DNA of 20,477 nucleotides from positions 1-20,477 of the forward strand of contig JBAZTJ010000034.1 of assembly GCA_041662005.1 (NCBI GenBank), written 5' to 3'. This stretch comes from DATHXC01 sp041662005. GTDB lineage: Bacteria > Pseudomonadota > Gammaproteobacteria > Burkholderiales > Methylophilaceae. Shown here in pieces: positions 1 to 6,727 of this stretch; position 1 is the stretch's first letter; each line of letters starts with the position of its first letter. Below the pieces are notes generated by a model. The model saw only the letters and a program-made list of their open reading frames with translations. It had not been told where the DNA came from and did not search any database. The position numbers and the translations under genes are program-made.

Positions 1-644
1 GAGCTATCCACCGTCATACCGGCGGGATGGTTGATGCGCTCGCCGACCTGGTAGTCATCCCACAGGTAATTGCCACCGGTAACGCTGGTGTTGAAATTGC
101 GCGCATTCAGGAAATCGGGGATGCTGAGGTCAGCAACAGCGACCTTGGCCGGTAGTTCAGGTATCTTGGTTTCCGGCGCAGGCGCATCCAGGTTGTTTTT
201 GATCACGCTCACCCAGCGCACCCAGCACAGCACCTCCTGATGGTTCTGGTTGCTGGCGACCGAATACACATAGACGATGCCATTCTTATTGCTGGAGTTC
301 TGTTTCAGGCCAATCACGGTGGAGGTCGTAGTCAGCGTATCGCCCACGTACACCGGGCTGAGGAATCGCACATCGGCATAACCCAGGTTGGCCACGGCAT
401 TGACCGAGATATCGGGCACTGTCTTGGCAAAGGCCAGATGAAAAGCCAGCAGGTCATCTACCGGGCGGCCAGGGTGGCCCAGGCTTTTTGCTACCGGCTC
501 AGCACAATGCGTAATCTGGCGCGCCCCCGTCAGTGCTATGTACAGTGCGCATTCGCCTTCGGTGATGGTGCGTGGTGTGGCGTGGGTAAAAATCTGACCC
601 AGCTTGAAATCTTCAAAGAAGTTGCCTGCGTTGGTTTTACTCAT
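1..644 (-). CDS. mch: Mesaconyl-CoA hydratase (beta-methylmalyl-CoA dehydratase), MaoC-like; N-terminal 214 codons, cut by the window edge
   Basis: Reading the minus strand from ATG 644-642 gives an uninterrupted frame to base 1, so the C-terminal part lies outside the window. The N-terminus (MSKTNAGNFFEDFKLGQ, then HATPRTITEGECALY) and the internal stretches VDDLLAFHLAFAKTVPDIS, NAVANLGYADVRFLSPVYVGD and NYLWDDYQVGE match my memory of the Rhodobacter/Chloroflexus mesaconyl-CoA hydratase family, double hot-dog MaoC proteins of about 340-350 residues. The family reversibly dehydrates beta-methylmalyl-CoA to mesaconyl-C1-CoA in the ethylmalonyl-CoA pathway and the 3-hydroxypropionate bi-cycle. 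The start codon overlaps the end of the upstream lyase gene by 8 nt (ATGAGTAA), which indicates translational coupling and a shared pathway. The family call is strong; the in vivo direction and pathway are inferred. A different MaoC hydratase, for example for itaconyl-CoA, is less likely. Confidence 0.85.
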   Translation of the reverse strand, partial: MSKTNAGNFFEDFKLGQIFTHATPRTITEGECALYIALTGARQITHCAEPVAKSLGHPGRPVDDLLAFHLAFAKTVPDISVNAVANLGYADVRFLSPVYVGDTLTTTSTVIGLKQNSSNKNGIVYVYSVASNQNHQEVLCWVRWVSVIKNNLDAPAPETKIPELPAKVAVADLSIPDFLNARNFNTSVTGGNYLWDDYQVGERINHPAGMTVDS

Positions 645-1533
645 GAGCATCCTCAAGGTCATCAATTTCAAGTTCGCTGATCATGTCAGCCAGGTCCAAC
701 AGTCTTTTGGCCGGGGCTATGTGGTGATGTTCAACCAGCCGGTCATTGACCACCACTGTGCCGCGTCCGGCGGCATTGGCCTTGGACAGGCCTTCGATAA
801 TATCCCTGGCAAACTGTACTTCAGCAGGCTTGGGCGTATAGGCATCATTGGCATAATCGAGTTGCGATGGATGTATCAGCGATTTGCCGTCAAAACCCAG
901 GTCACGTCCCAGGCGGCAGGCATACTCAAAGCCTTCCATATCTTTCAGGTTGCTGTTAATGCCATCTACCACCCCGCGCTTGTAGGCGCGTGCCGCCAGT
1001 ACCACCAGTGACAGGCTGGAAAGCAGTGCTACGCGGTCATGCGTGGCGCGGGCATTAAGCTGGGAAATCAGGTCGGAGGTTGCCATGATGACGCAGCAAA
1101 TGCGGTCTGAAGCACTGACGATCTCCTGTGCATGCAGTACCGCCAACGGGCTTTCTATCATTACCATTACCGGCAAGTCCTTGCCACCTGCTGCATCCAG
1201 TTCTTCCAGCGCTTCCAGCACGTCGTTACGGCTTTCTATATTGGGAAACAAAATCGCATCTGCGCCTATATTGGCAACAGCCTTGATATCGTCGCGGCCC
1301 CACGGTGAGTTCAGGTCGTTGACCCTGACCACAACCTCACGCTTGCCGTAGCCGCCAGCCTTGATCGCCGCCACTACATTCTGGCGCGACACTTCTTTTG
1401 CTTCCAGCAGGATAGGGTCGCCCAGATCCAGAATGACTGAGTCCACACGCAGGGTGCGCGCCCTGTCCAGGTAGCGCTGATTGCACCCGGGCACATACAG
1501 CATCGACCGACGTGGGCGGAAGTACTTATTCAT
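637..1533 (-). CDS. CitE-type acyl-CoA lyase (HpcH/HpaI aldolase family), candidate beta-methylmalyl-CoA/malyl-CoA lyase with altered active-site motifs
   Basis: A 298-residue TIM-barrel lyase of the citrate lyase beta/malyl-CoA lyase family, normal in length. It opens with the family signature RRSMLYVPGCN. It keeps the substrate arginine (VVVRVND, R70), the metal-binding Glu of MIESP (E127), the Asp of ATSDL (D154) and the late LIHPSQ motif. Three usually invariant features differ: DLED is DLGD at 36-39, the PK of the barrel is PN (N98), and GTSDL is ATSDL. The expected reaction is beta-methylmalyl-CoA <-> propionyl-CoA + glyoxylate, or malyl-CoA <-> acetyl-CoA + glyoxylate, because the next gene is mesaconyl-CoA hydratase. 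The altered residues leave open a changed substrate or weaker catalysis. The ATG at 1533 has only a weak ribosome binding site, but the N-terminus aligns with the family. It is preceded by its own promoter and operator. Confidence 0.8.
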   Translation of the reverse strand: MNKYFRPRRSMLYVPGCNQRYLDRARTLRVDSVILDLGDPILLEAKEVSRQNVVAAIKAGGYGKREVVVRVNDLNSPWGRDDIKAVANIGADAILFPNIESRNDVLEALEELDAAGGKDLPVMVMIESPLAVLHAQEIVSASDRICCVIMATSDLISQLNARATHDRVALLSSLSLVVLAARAYKRGVVDGINSNLKDMEGFEYACRLGRDLGFDGKSLIHPSQLDYANDAYTPKPAEVQFARDIIEGLSKANAAGRGTVVVNDRLVEHHHIAPAKRLLDLADMISELEIDDLEDAHE

Positions 1534-1631
1534 GGTGAAAGCTGGCTCTGTTTATTAGCATGTTCTCTAATCCTTTGTGCTTGAAAGGTACTCACTTTTC
1601 GGCGTCAACCGCAGGCTTGTAGCATGAACCG

Positions 1632-1661
1632 ATTTTAGCGATGCATGGTAATAAATGTCAA
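1632..1661 (-). promoter_or_regulatory. Predicted sigma70 promoter of the lyase-mch pair
   Basis: On the minus strand a perfect TTGACA (plus-strand TGTCAA at 1656-1661) is followed after 18 bp by TAAAAT (plus-strand ATTTTA at 1632-1637), five of six matches to TATAAT. It would give a leader of roughly 90 nt before the lyase ATG at 1533. The spacer is 1 bp longer than ideal. The palindromic operator lies 9 bp upstream of the -35 box, an arrangement also seen at acsA. Confidence 0.65.
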
Positions 1662-1670
1662 CTAATATCT

Positions 1671-1690
1671 TATGTCTTATATAAGACATA
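1671..1690. promoter_or_regulatory. 20-bp perfect palindrome, predicted GntR-family operator (site 1)
   Basis: TATGTCTTAT followed by its exact reverse complement ATAAGACATA. The core matches the general shape of GntR-family operators (short half-sites around an AT-rich centre). A second, outer pair CTTATGT (1669-1675) and ACATAAG (1693-1699) flanks it, so four CTTAT/ATAAG half-sites are present. The site lies 9 bp upstream of the lyase-mch -35 box. A near copy lies between acsA and gntR. The gntR gene near site 2 is the obvious candidate ligand. Confidence 0.7.
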
Positions 1691-1720
1691 TAACATAAGG
1701 CGCTCAAATGTATATGACTG

Positions 1721-1734
1721 AAATATCGATATTT
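1721..1734. repeat. 14-bp perfect palindrome overlapping the acsA stop codon
   Basis: AAATATCGATATTT reads the same on both strands and covers the first two plus-strand bases of the acsA stop triplet (1733-1735). It has no adjacent T-run or GC stem, so it does not look like a Rho-independent terminator. It could be a minor protein site or chance in AT-rich sequence. Confidence 0.35.
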
Positions 1735-3691
1735 ACTTGTGTGCCGACAGCTGTTTCAGTATTTCCGGGTTCTCCAGCGTGGAAATGTCGGCAGTGATCT
1801 CCTCGCCTTTTGCCAGCGTGCGCAATAAGCGGCGCATGATTTTTCCGGAGCGGGTTTTGGGCAGGCTGTCGCCGAACCTGATTTCATCCGGTTTGGCGAT
1901 AGGGCCGATCTCCTTGCTTACCCACTCGCGTAGCTCGGCGGTAATCTTGCTGGCTTCTTCGCCCTCCGGTCTATGCCCCTTGAGCACCACATAGGCCACA
2001 ATGGCCTCGCCCTTGATCTCGTGGGGTTTGCCTACTACCGCGGCCTCTGCCACCAGGGGGTTGCCTACCAGTGCCGATTCAATTTCCATGGTGCCCATGC
2101 GGTGGCCGGATACGTTTAGTACGTCATCAATGCGGCCGATGATGGTGAAGTAGCCGGTATCAATGTCGCGGATGGCGCCATCGCCAGCCAGGTAGAGTTT
2201 GCCGCCCAGGTCTTCGGGGAAGTATGAAGTGCGATAGCGTTCAGGGTCGCCCCATATGGTGCGTATCATCGAAGGCCAGGGTTTTTTGATAACCAGAAAA
2301 CCACCGGTGCCCCAATCCAGGTCCTTGCCAGTCTCATCCACGATTGCAGCCTCTATGCCTGGTAGTGGCAGTGTGCATGACCCTGGCACTAATGGTGTTG
2401 CTCCCGGCAGCGGCGTAATAACGTGTCCGCCGGTTTCGGTTTGCCAGAAGGTGTCCATGATAGGGCAGCGCGAGCCGCCAACCTCCTCGTAAAACCATAG
2501 CCAGGCACTGGGGTTGATGGGTTCGCCAACCGAGCCCAGCAGGCGCAGTGACGACAGGTCATGTTTGCGCGGAAGGTGGCCGCCCAGTTTGATCAGTGCT
2601 CGGATGGCGGTGGGTGCGGTGTAGAAAATAGTGACTTTGTGCCGCTCTATCATTTTCCAGAAGCGCGATGGGTCGGGGTGGGTTGGGATGCCTTCAAAAA
2701 TGATCTGGGTCGCCCCAGCCGCAAGCGGGCCGTATGCGACATAGGTGTGGCCGGTGATCCAGCCCACGTCTGCGGTGCACCAGAAAATGTCATTGTCCTT
2801 GAGGTCAAAAGTCCACAGCATGGTATTGATGGCATGCAGTAAATAGCCTGCAGATGAGTGCTGTACACCCTTTGGTTTGCCGGTGGAGCCTGAGGTATAT
2901 AGCAGGAATAGTGGATGCTCGGCATTGACCCACACCGGTTCGCAAGTGTCGGCCTGGCCTTTGATTAGGTCATGCCACCATATTTCACGCGCTGCATTCC
3001 AGCTCACTTCCATCCCGGTGCGTTTGTTGACGATCAGTTTTTCAACGCTGCTGCATTGCGGGTCAAGCAGCGCTTCATCGACGGTAGCCTTCAGTGGCAT
3101 TGTCTTGCCGCCGCGGAACTGGCCGTCACTGGTGATGATGACGCGAGCGCCGGCATCGTGGACGCGTTCGACCAGGCTCTTGGCAGAAAAGCCGCCGAAT
3201 ACCACTGAGTGTATGAGGCCCAGTCTTGCGCACGCTTGCATGGCGACTACGGCTTCTATGCCCATGGGCATGTAGATCACAACGCGGTCGCCAACGGCGA
3301 GATTCAACGTCTTGAGGCCGTTGGCTAGCTGGCACACTTCATGATAAAGCGCTTTGTAGCTGACGCTTCTGGTGGAGCCATCATCCGCTTCAAAAATGAT
3401 CGCGGTCTTGTTGGGCTGGGTTTGCAGGTGGCGATCCAGGCAATTGTAGGACACGTTGAGTTCGCCATCGGAAAACCATTTATAAAAGGGAGCTGCCGAC
3501 TCATCTAATGTCTTGGTAAATGGTTTTTTCCAGATCAGCAGCTTGTTGGCGAGATTGGCCCAGAAGCCTTCATAGTCAGCGGTGGCGGCATCGCACAGTG
3601 CCTGATAGGCATCCATGCCGGAAATGGCAGCGTGCTCGCGCACCGATGCGCTGGGTTCGTACAGGCGTTGAGCTATCGAATCATCTTGCAT
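1733..3691 (-). CDS. acsA: Acetyl-CoA synthetase (AMP-forming)
   Basis: A 652-residue adenylate-forming enzyme, the usual Acs length, that activates acetate with ATP and CoA to acetyl-CoA, AMP and PPi in the cytoplasm. Motifs in order: the substrate/CoA region with YMPMGIEAVVAMQACARLG and HSVVFGGFS, the P-loop-like YTSGSTGKPKGVQHS, WCTADVGWITGHTYVAYGPL, the acetate-pocket motif FWQTETGG followed by ITPLPGATPL, the hinge region GRIDDVLNVSGHR, and KTRSGKIMRR near the C-terminus, whose lysine (about K617) is the residue controlled by acetylation in known Acs enzymes. WQTETGG with ITPLPGAT favours acetate over propionate. The ATG at 3691 has an AGGGAGAAG ribosome binding site. The gene is divergent from gntR and shares its intergenic operator, which suggests control together with the lyase-mch pair. 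Its 5' leader contains a heptanucleotide repeat. Confidence 0.93.
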   Translation of the reverse strand: MQDDSIAQRLYEPSASVREHAAISGMDAYQALCDAATADYEGFWANLANKLLIWKKPFTKTLDESAAPFYKWFSDGELNVSYNCLDRHLQTQPNKTAIIFEADDGSTRSVSYKALYHEVCQLANGLKTLNLAVGDRVVIYMPMGIEAVVAMQACARLGLIHSVVFGGFSAKSLVERVHDAGARVIITSDGQFRGGKTMPLKATVDEALLDPQCSSVEKLIVNKRTGMEVSWNAAREIWWHDLIKGQADTCEPVWVNAEHPLFLLYTSGSTGKPKGVQHSSAGYLLHAINTMLWTFDLKDNDIFWCTADVGWITGHTYVAYGPLAAGATQIIFEGIPTHPDPSRFWKMIERHKVTIFYTAPTAIRALIKLGGHLPRKHDLSSLRLLGSVGEPINPSAWLWFYEEVGGSRCPIMDTFWQTETGGHVITPLPGATPLVPGSCTLPLPGIEAAIVDETGKDLDWGTGGFLVIKKPWPSMIRTIWGDPERYRTSYFPEDLGGKLYLAGDGAIRDIDTGYFTIIGRIDDVLNVSGHRMGTMEIESALVGNPLVAEAAVVGKPHEIKGEAIVAYVVLKGHRPEGEEASKITAELREWVSKEIGPIAKPDEIRFGDSLPKTRSGKIMRRLLRTLAKGEEITADISTLENPEILKQLSAHK

Positions 3692-3743
3692 TTACTTCTC
3701 CCTCAAAAAATCTGTTGTTTGATGCGCAGTGCAGAATTTTATG

Positions 3744-3792
3744 TGCCAGGTGCCAGGTGCCAGGTGCCAGGTGCCAGGTGCCAGGTGCCAGG
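3744..3792. repeat. Seven perfect tandem copies of the heptamer TGCCAGG
   Basis: Bases 3744-3792 are seven uninterrupted TGCCAGG units, followed by one degenerate unit TGCTTGG (3793-3799). The array starts 53 bp upstream of the acsA ATG, between the gene and its predicted promoter at about 3896-3901, so it would lie in the acsA 5' leader. Seven-bp units are prone to slipped-strand copy change. Here a change would alter leader length without touching a reading frame. It is not a CRISPR: there are no spacers. Confidence 0.95.
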
Positions 3793-3895
3793 TGCTTGGT
3801 CTTGTTTTGGTTGCTGCATTTTAATTGCCGTCATGGCAAGGCTGTTTATGCGGCAATTTTGTCATGGGATGGACACTAACTTAGAGAAATCTTGC

Positions 3896-3901
3896 TGTCA
3901 A
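3896..3901 (-). promoter_or_regulatory. Predicted -35 element of the acsA promoter
   Basis: On the minus strand a perfect TTGACA lies 9 bp downstream of operator site 2, exactly as at the lyase-mch promoter. The best -10 at 17 bp spacing is the poor TAGTGT, which suits a promoter needing an activator. The predicted leader to the acsA ATG is about 170 nt and contains the heptamer array. Confidence 0.5.
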
Positions 3902-3910
3902 TAACAATCT

Positions 3911-3930
3911 TATGTCTTATATAAGATATA
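3911..3930. promoter_or_regulatory. Imperfect palindrome, predicted GntR-family operator (site 2), between acsA and gntR
   Basis: TATGTCTTAT followed by ATAAGATATA, one mismatch pair away from the perfect 20-bp palindrome at 1671-1690. Identity with site 1 covers bases 3907-3926. It sits 9 bp upstream of the acsA -35 box and 64 bp upstream of the chosen gntR ATG, so it could serve both genes. Together with the heptamer array and the -35 element, this is what I can identify in the 303-bp gene-free stretch 3692-3994. Confidence 0.65.
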
Positions 3931-3994
3931 AAACTATAGACTTAAAAATCAAGTCGTGATAGATTTTGTTTACGTCAATCCGGATGAGCACGAA

Positions 3995-4732
3995 ATGAAT
4001 AACATAAACACCTCTTCGCCAAGTTTTAGACCTCTTTATGAGCAGATTAAAGTCCTGCTCACGCAGAGCCTGATAGCGGGAGAGTGGCGACCGGGTGATG
4101 CAATTCCCAGTGAGATGGAGCTGGCCAGCCGGTTTAAGGTAAGCCAGGGCACGGTACGCAAAGCGATAGACGAGCTTGCTGCGGAGAACATTTTGGTGCG
4201 CCGGCAAGGTAAAGGCACTTATGTGGCCACGCATAATGAAGATGGCATCAAGCTGCGATTTTTGAGATTGACAGCCAGTAACGGTAAAAAAGAGGTGCTA
4301 CAGAATGAGCTGCTGGAATGTACACGTAGTAAGGCAAGCGCCGAGGTGGCAGCATTGCTCGGCCTCAAGGCTGGGACGGCCATTATAGAAGTGAAGCGAC
4401 TGCTGTCATTCTCGGGTCGCCCAGTGATACATGATCACATCATTATCCCGGCTGGCCCCTTTAAAGGCTTGAACGCAACGCGTATTCAGGAAAAGCAGGG
4501 CTCCATGTACAGCATGTACGAGACGCAATATGGCATCCATATGATACGTGCGGAGGAGCGCCTGAAAGCCGTTGCGGCCACATCAGATGTTGCCGCCAAG
4601 TTGGGCCTGGCTGAAGGTGCGCCATTGTTGAGCATAGAGCGCGTCTCTTATACCTACGGTGATAAGCCTATGGAGTGGAGGCACGGACTTTGCGTGACGG
4701 ATGATCACCACTATAGAAATGAGCTTGAATAG
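3995..4732 (+). CDS. GntR-family transcriptional regulator, HutC subfamily (UTRA domain)
   Basis: A 245-residue protein from ATG 3995; a GTG at 3956 would add 13 residues, but the family N-terminus (SFRPLYEQIK) begins just after the ATG, which has GGATGAG upstream. Residues about 10-75 form the GntR winged helix, with WRPGDAIPSEMELASRF, KVSQGTVRKAIDELA and the wing RRQGKGTYVA. The rest is the UTRA ligand-binding fold, including AGTAIIEVKRLL, the HDHIIIPAG segment and SIERVSYTYGDKPMEWR, typical of HutC regulators that bind small metabolites. It stands between acsA and the malic enzyme-sdh operon and next to operator site 2, so it probably controls acsA, lyase-mch, itself and perhaps the downstream operon. 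The ligand is unknown; a CoA-linked or dicarboxylic acid is an inference from context. Confidence 0.9.
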   Translation: MNNINTSSPSFRPLYEQIKVLLTQSLIAGEWRPGDAIPSEMELASRFKVSQGTVRKAIDELAAENILVRRQGKGTYVATHNEDGIKLRFLRLTASNGKKEVLQNELLECTRSKASAEVAALLGLKAGTAIIEVKRLLSFSGRPVIHDHIIIPAGPFKGLNATRIQEKQGSMYSMYETQYGIHMIRAEERLKAVAATSDVAAKLGLAEGAPLLSIERVSYTYGDKPMEWRHGLCVTDDHHYRNELE

Positions 4733-4777
4733 TGCTAACGGTGAAATCTCAACAACTTGCATTTTAATGGGCCAAAT

Positions 4778-5971
4778 ATGAATAACTTAAAGCAAAAAGC
4801 ACTGGATTATCATGAGTTCCCTAAACCTGGAAAACTGTCCGTTGAGTCATCCAAGCCTTGCCTGACGCAGGAAGATCTATCCCTCACCTACACGCCTGGG
4901 GTTGCAGAGCCGGTTCGCGAAATACACCGCGACCCGGAAAATGCATATCGCTATACCAATAAAGGCAACCTGATTGCTGTAATTACCGACGGTACTGCCG
5001 TGCTGGGTCTTGGTGATGTTGGTGCGCTCGCGGGCAAGCCGGTGATGGAGGGTAAGGCTGTGCTGTTCAAGCGCTTTGCCGGGATCGACGTTTTCGATAT
5101 CGAGATCAAGGCGCCTTCGGTAGAGGCTTTTATCGAGACCGTGGTCAATATCTCACCTACCTTCGGTGGCATCAATCTGGAAGATATCGCTGCACCGCAT
5201 TGCTTCCGCATCGAAAAAGAGTTGCGTGAGCGGCTGGATATCCCGGTATTTCATGATGACCAGCATGGCACTGCGGTGATCGTGAGTGCGGCCCTGCTTA
5301 ATGCGCTGACCTTGCAGGACAAGCAACTGGAAACGGTAAAGATCGTATTTCTCGGCGCAGGTGCCGCAGGCTGTGCTTGTGCCCGGTTGCTCAAAGTCAT
5401 GGGCGCCACCAATATCACTATGGTGGACAAGGCCGGGATATTAACCAGCGACCGCGATGACCTGCATGACATGAATCGCGACCTGGCGATTACGACTACA
5501 GCCAAAACGCTGGAAGACGTGATGGTGGGTGCCGATGTGTTTATCGGCGTATCCGCCGCCAATGCCTTGCCTGCCGAGTTGTTGCGGGTGATGGCCCCCA
5601 GACCGGTGGTGTTCGCCCTGGCCAATCCTGATCCGGAAATTTTGCCGGCGCTGGCGCATGCAGTGCGGGATGACTTGATTATGGCGACGGGCCGCTCGGA
5701 TTTCCCTAACCAGGTAAACAACGCACTGGGTTTTCCCTTCTTGTTCCGCGGGGCACTGGATGCACGTGCCAAGCAAATCACCACCGCCATGCAGATTGCA
5801 GCTGCCAAAGCACTTGCCGAAATTGCGCGTGAGCCGGTGCCACAAGAGGTGCTGGATGCATACAAGCTGACTGCGCTGGAATTCGGCAAGGAATACATCA
5901 TTCCCAAGCCGTTTGATCCGCGCTTGCTGGTGCGTGTGTCATCTGCCGTGGCCAAAGCTGCCGGGGTGTAA
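4778..5971 (+). CDS. Malic enzyme, short form without phosphotransacetylase domain
   Basis: A 397-residue malic enzyme that oxidatively decarboxylates malate to pyruvate with NAD(P)+. ATG 4778 gives the usual start MNNLKQKALDYHEF; a TTG seven codons earlier is less likely. Visible features are the catalytic Tyr of LTYTPGVAEP (Y38), the catalytic Lys in PVMEGKAVLFK (K93), the metal-site NLED (E135, D136), HDDQHGTA, the Rossmann loop FLGAGAAGCACARLL and the substrate loop FALANPDPEI, then GRSDFPNQVNN. Many proteobacterial MaeB proteins are about 750 residues because of a C-terminal Pta-like domain. This one ends after the malic enzyme domains and the stop looks genuine. Cofactor preference cannot be read with confidence. 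The gene lies 45 bp after gntR and one base before the sdhC start, in a place where malate dehydrogenase is often found in related loci. Confidence 0.92.
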   Translation: MNNLKQKALDYHEFPKPGKLSVESSKPCLTQEDLSLTYTPGVAEPVREIHRDPENAYRYTNKGNLIAVITDGTAVLGLGDVGALAGKPVMEGKAVLFKRFAGIDVFDIEIKAPSVEAFIETVVNISPTFGGINLEDIAAPHCFRIEKELRERLDIPVFHDDQHGTAVIVSAALLNALTLQDKQLETVKIVFLGAGAAGCACARLLKVMGATNITMVDKAGILTSDRDDLHDMNRDLAITTTAKTLEDVMVGADVFIGVSAANALPAELLRVMAPRPVVFALANPDPEILPALAHAVRDDLIMATGRSDFPNQVNNALGFPFLFRGALDARAKQITTAMQIAAAKALAEIAREPVPQEVLDAYKLTALEFGKEYIIPKPFDPRLLVRVSSAVAKAAGV

Positions 5972-5972
5972 A

Positions 5973-6365
5973 TTGAAGACTGATGCGACCATCAAAAGAA
6001 AGCGGCCGAAAAACCTTAACCTGGCCAAGGTGCGCCTGCCGATACCCGCGCTGGTATCTATCCTGCACCGGCTAAGCGGCGTAATCCTGTTTTTGATTAT
6101 TCCGGTTTTTCTGTGGGCTTTGCAGCAATCGCTGGCATCGGCAGAAGGTTTTCAGGGATTGCTGGCGATTGCAGAGCATCCTTTGGCCAAGCTTGTTTTA
6201 CTGGGTTGCACCTGGGCTTTCCTGCACCATTTCTTTGCCGGGGTACGCCACCTGGCTATGGATGCGCGCTGGGGTGTAGAGCTCAAGCAGGCCAGGCTTA
6301 GCAGCAAGCTAGTGCTGGTGGTCAGCCTGTTGCTGACTGCAGTGACAGGGGTGTTGTTATGGTGA
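5973..6365 (+). CDS. sdhC: Succinate dehydrogenase cytochrome b556 subunit
   Basis: A membrane anchor of about 130 residues. I choose the TTG at 5973 (just after the malic enzyme stop, with GGGG upstream): no in-frame ATG or GTG gives a sensible N-terminus, and the basic segment KRKRPKNLNL plus RLPIPALVSILHRLSGV is typical for SdhC. Ser and Arg of SILHRLSG correspond to the quinone-site residues known in E. coli. The His-containing HHFFAGVRHLAMD segment carries the haem b ligand. Three membrane helices are evident, at about residues 30-50, 70-90 and 108-130. With SdhD it anchors SdhAB in the inner membrane and passes electrons to ubiquinone. The end overlaps sdhD by 7 nt. Confidence 0.9.
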   Translation: MKTDATIKRKRPKNLNLAKVRLPIPALVSILHRLSGVILFLIIPVFLWALQQSLASAEGFQGLLAIAEHPLAKLVLLGCTWAFLHHFFAGVRHLAMDARWGVELKQARLSSKLVLVVSLLLTAVTGVLLW

Positions 6366-6706
6366 TGCAAATTTTCAGTAAAGCGTTTCATGGCTTGCGC
6401 GACTGGCTGGTGCAGCGTGCGACGGGGGCCATTATGGCGCTGTATACGGTGTTGATGACCGGTATGTTGCTGGTGCAGCGCCCGGACAGCTATGAGGCTT
6501 GGAAAGCCATGATGGGTGCGGGCTGGCTCAAGGTGAGTACCTTGCTGTTTCTGCTCAGCCTGTTTGTGCATGCCTGGCTCGGGGTTAATGATGTGCTGGT
6601 GGATTACGTCAAGCCTTTGCGTATACGCCAGGGGCTGCACTACGCAGCTGGGGTTTCTTTATTTTTCTATGCAGCCTGGACGGTGCAAATTTTGTGGAAT
6701 GCATGA
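6359..6706 (+). CDS. sdhD: Succinate dehydrogenase membrane anchor subunit
   Basis: A 115-residue second anchor of complex II, translationally coupled to sdhC by a 7-nt overlap. HAWLGVNDVLVDYVKPLRIR matches the region of E. coli SdhD that holds the haem His and the Asp-Tyr pair of the quinone pocket. Three hydrophobic segments are visible: around the ATGAIMALYTVLMTGMLL stretch, VSTLLFLLSLFVHAWL, and the C-terminal AAGVSLFFYAAWTVQIL. The ATG at 6359 is followed two codons later by another ATG, so the start could be 6 nt further on. Confidence 0.92.
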   Translation: MVMQIFSKAFHGLRDWLVQRATGAIMALYTVLMTGMLLVQRPDSYEAWKAMMGAGWLKVSTLLFLLSLFVHAWLGVNDVLVDYVKPLRIRQGLHYAAGVSLFFYAAWTVQILWNA

Positions 6707-6727
6707 TGCTGTTAGGTAGCGATAAAC

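Noticed and set aside
240..680. Plus-strand open frame opposite the left-edge genes
   Set aside because: The minus strand there translates to a recognisable mesaconyl-CoA hydratase that continues to base 1.
1733..3691. acsA considered as propionyl-CoA synthetase (PrpE)
   Set aside because: The FWQTETGG motif followed by ITPLPGAT, and the 652-residue length, fit Acs better than PrpE; propionate as a side substrate is not excluded.
3744..3799. Heptamer array considered as a CRISPR or REP element
   Set aside because: Units are 7 bp, directly adjacent with no spacers, and have no dyad symmetry; it is a simple tandem repeat.
5251..5955. Minus-strand open frame (234 codons) opposite the malic enzyme
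   Set aside because: Ser/Ala-rich translation without motifs, fully opposite a conserved gene with all catalytic residues.
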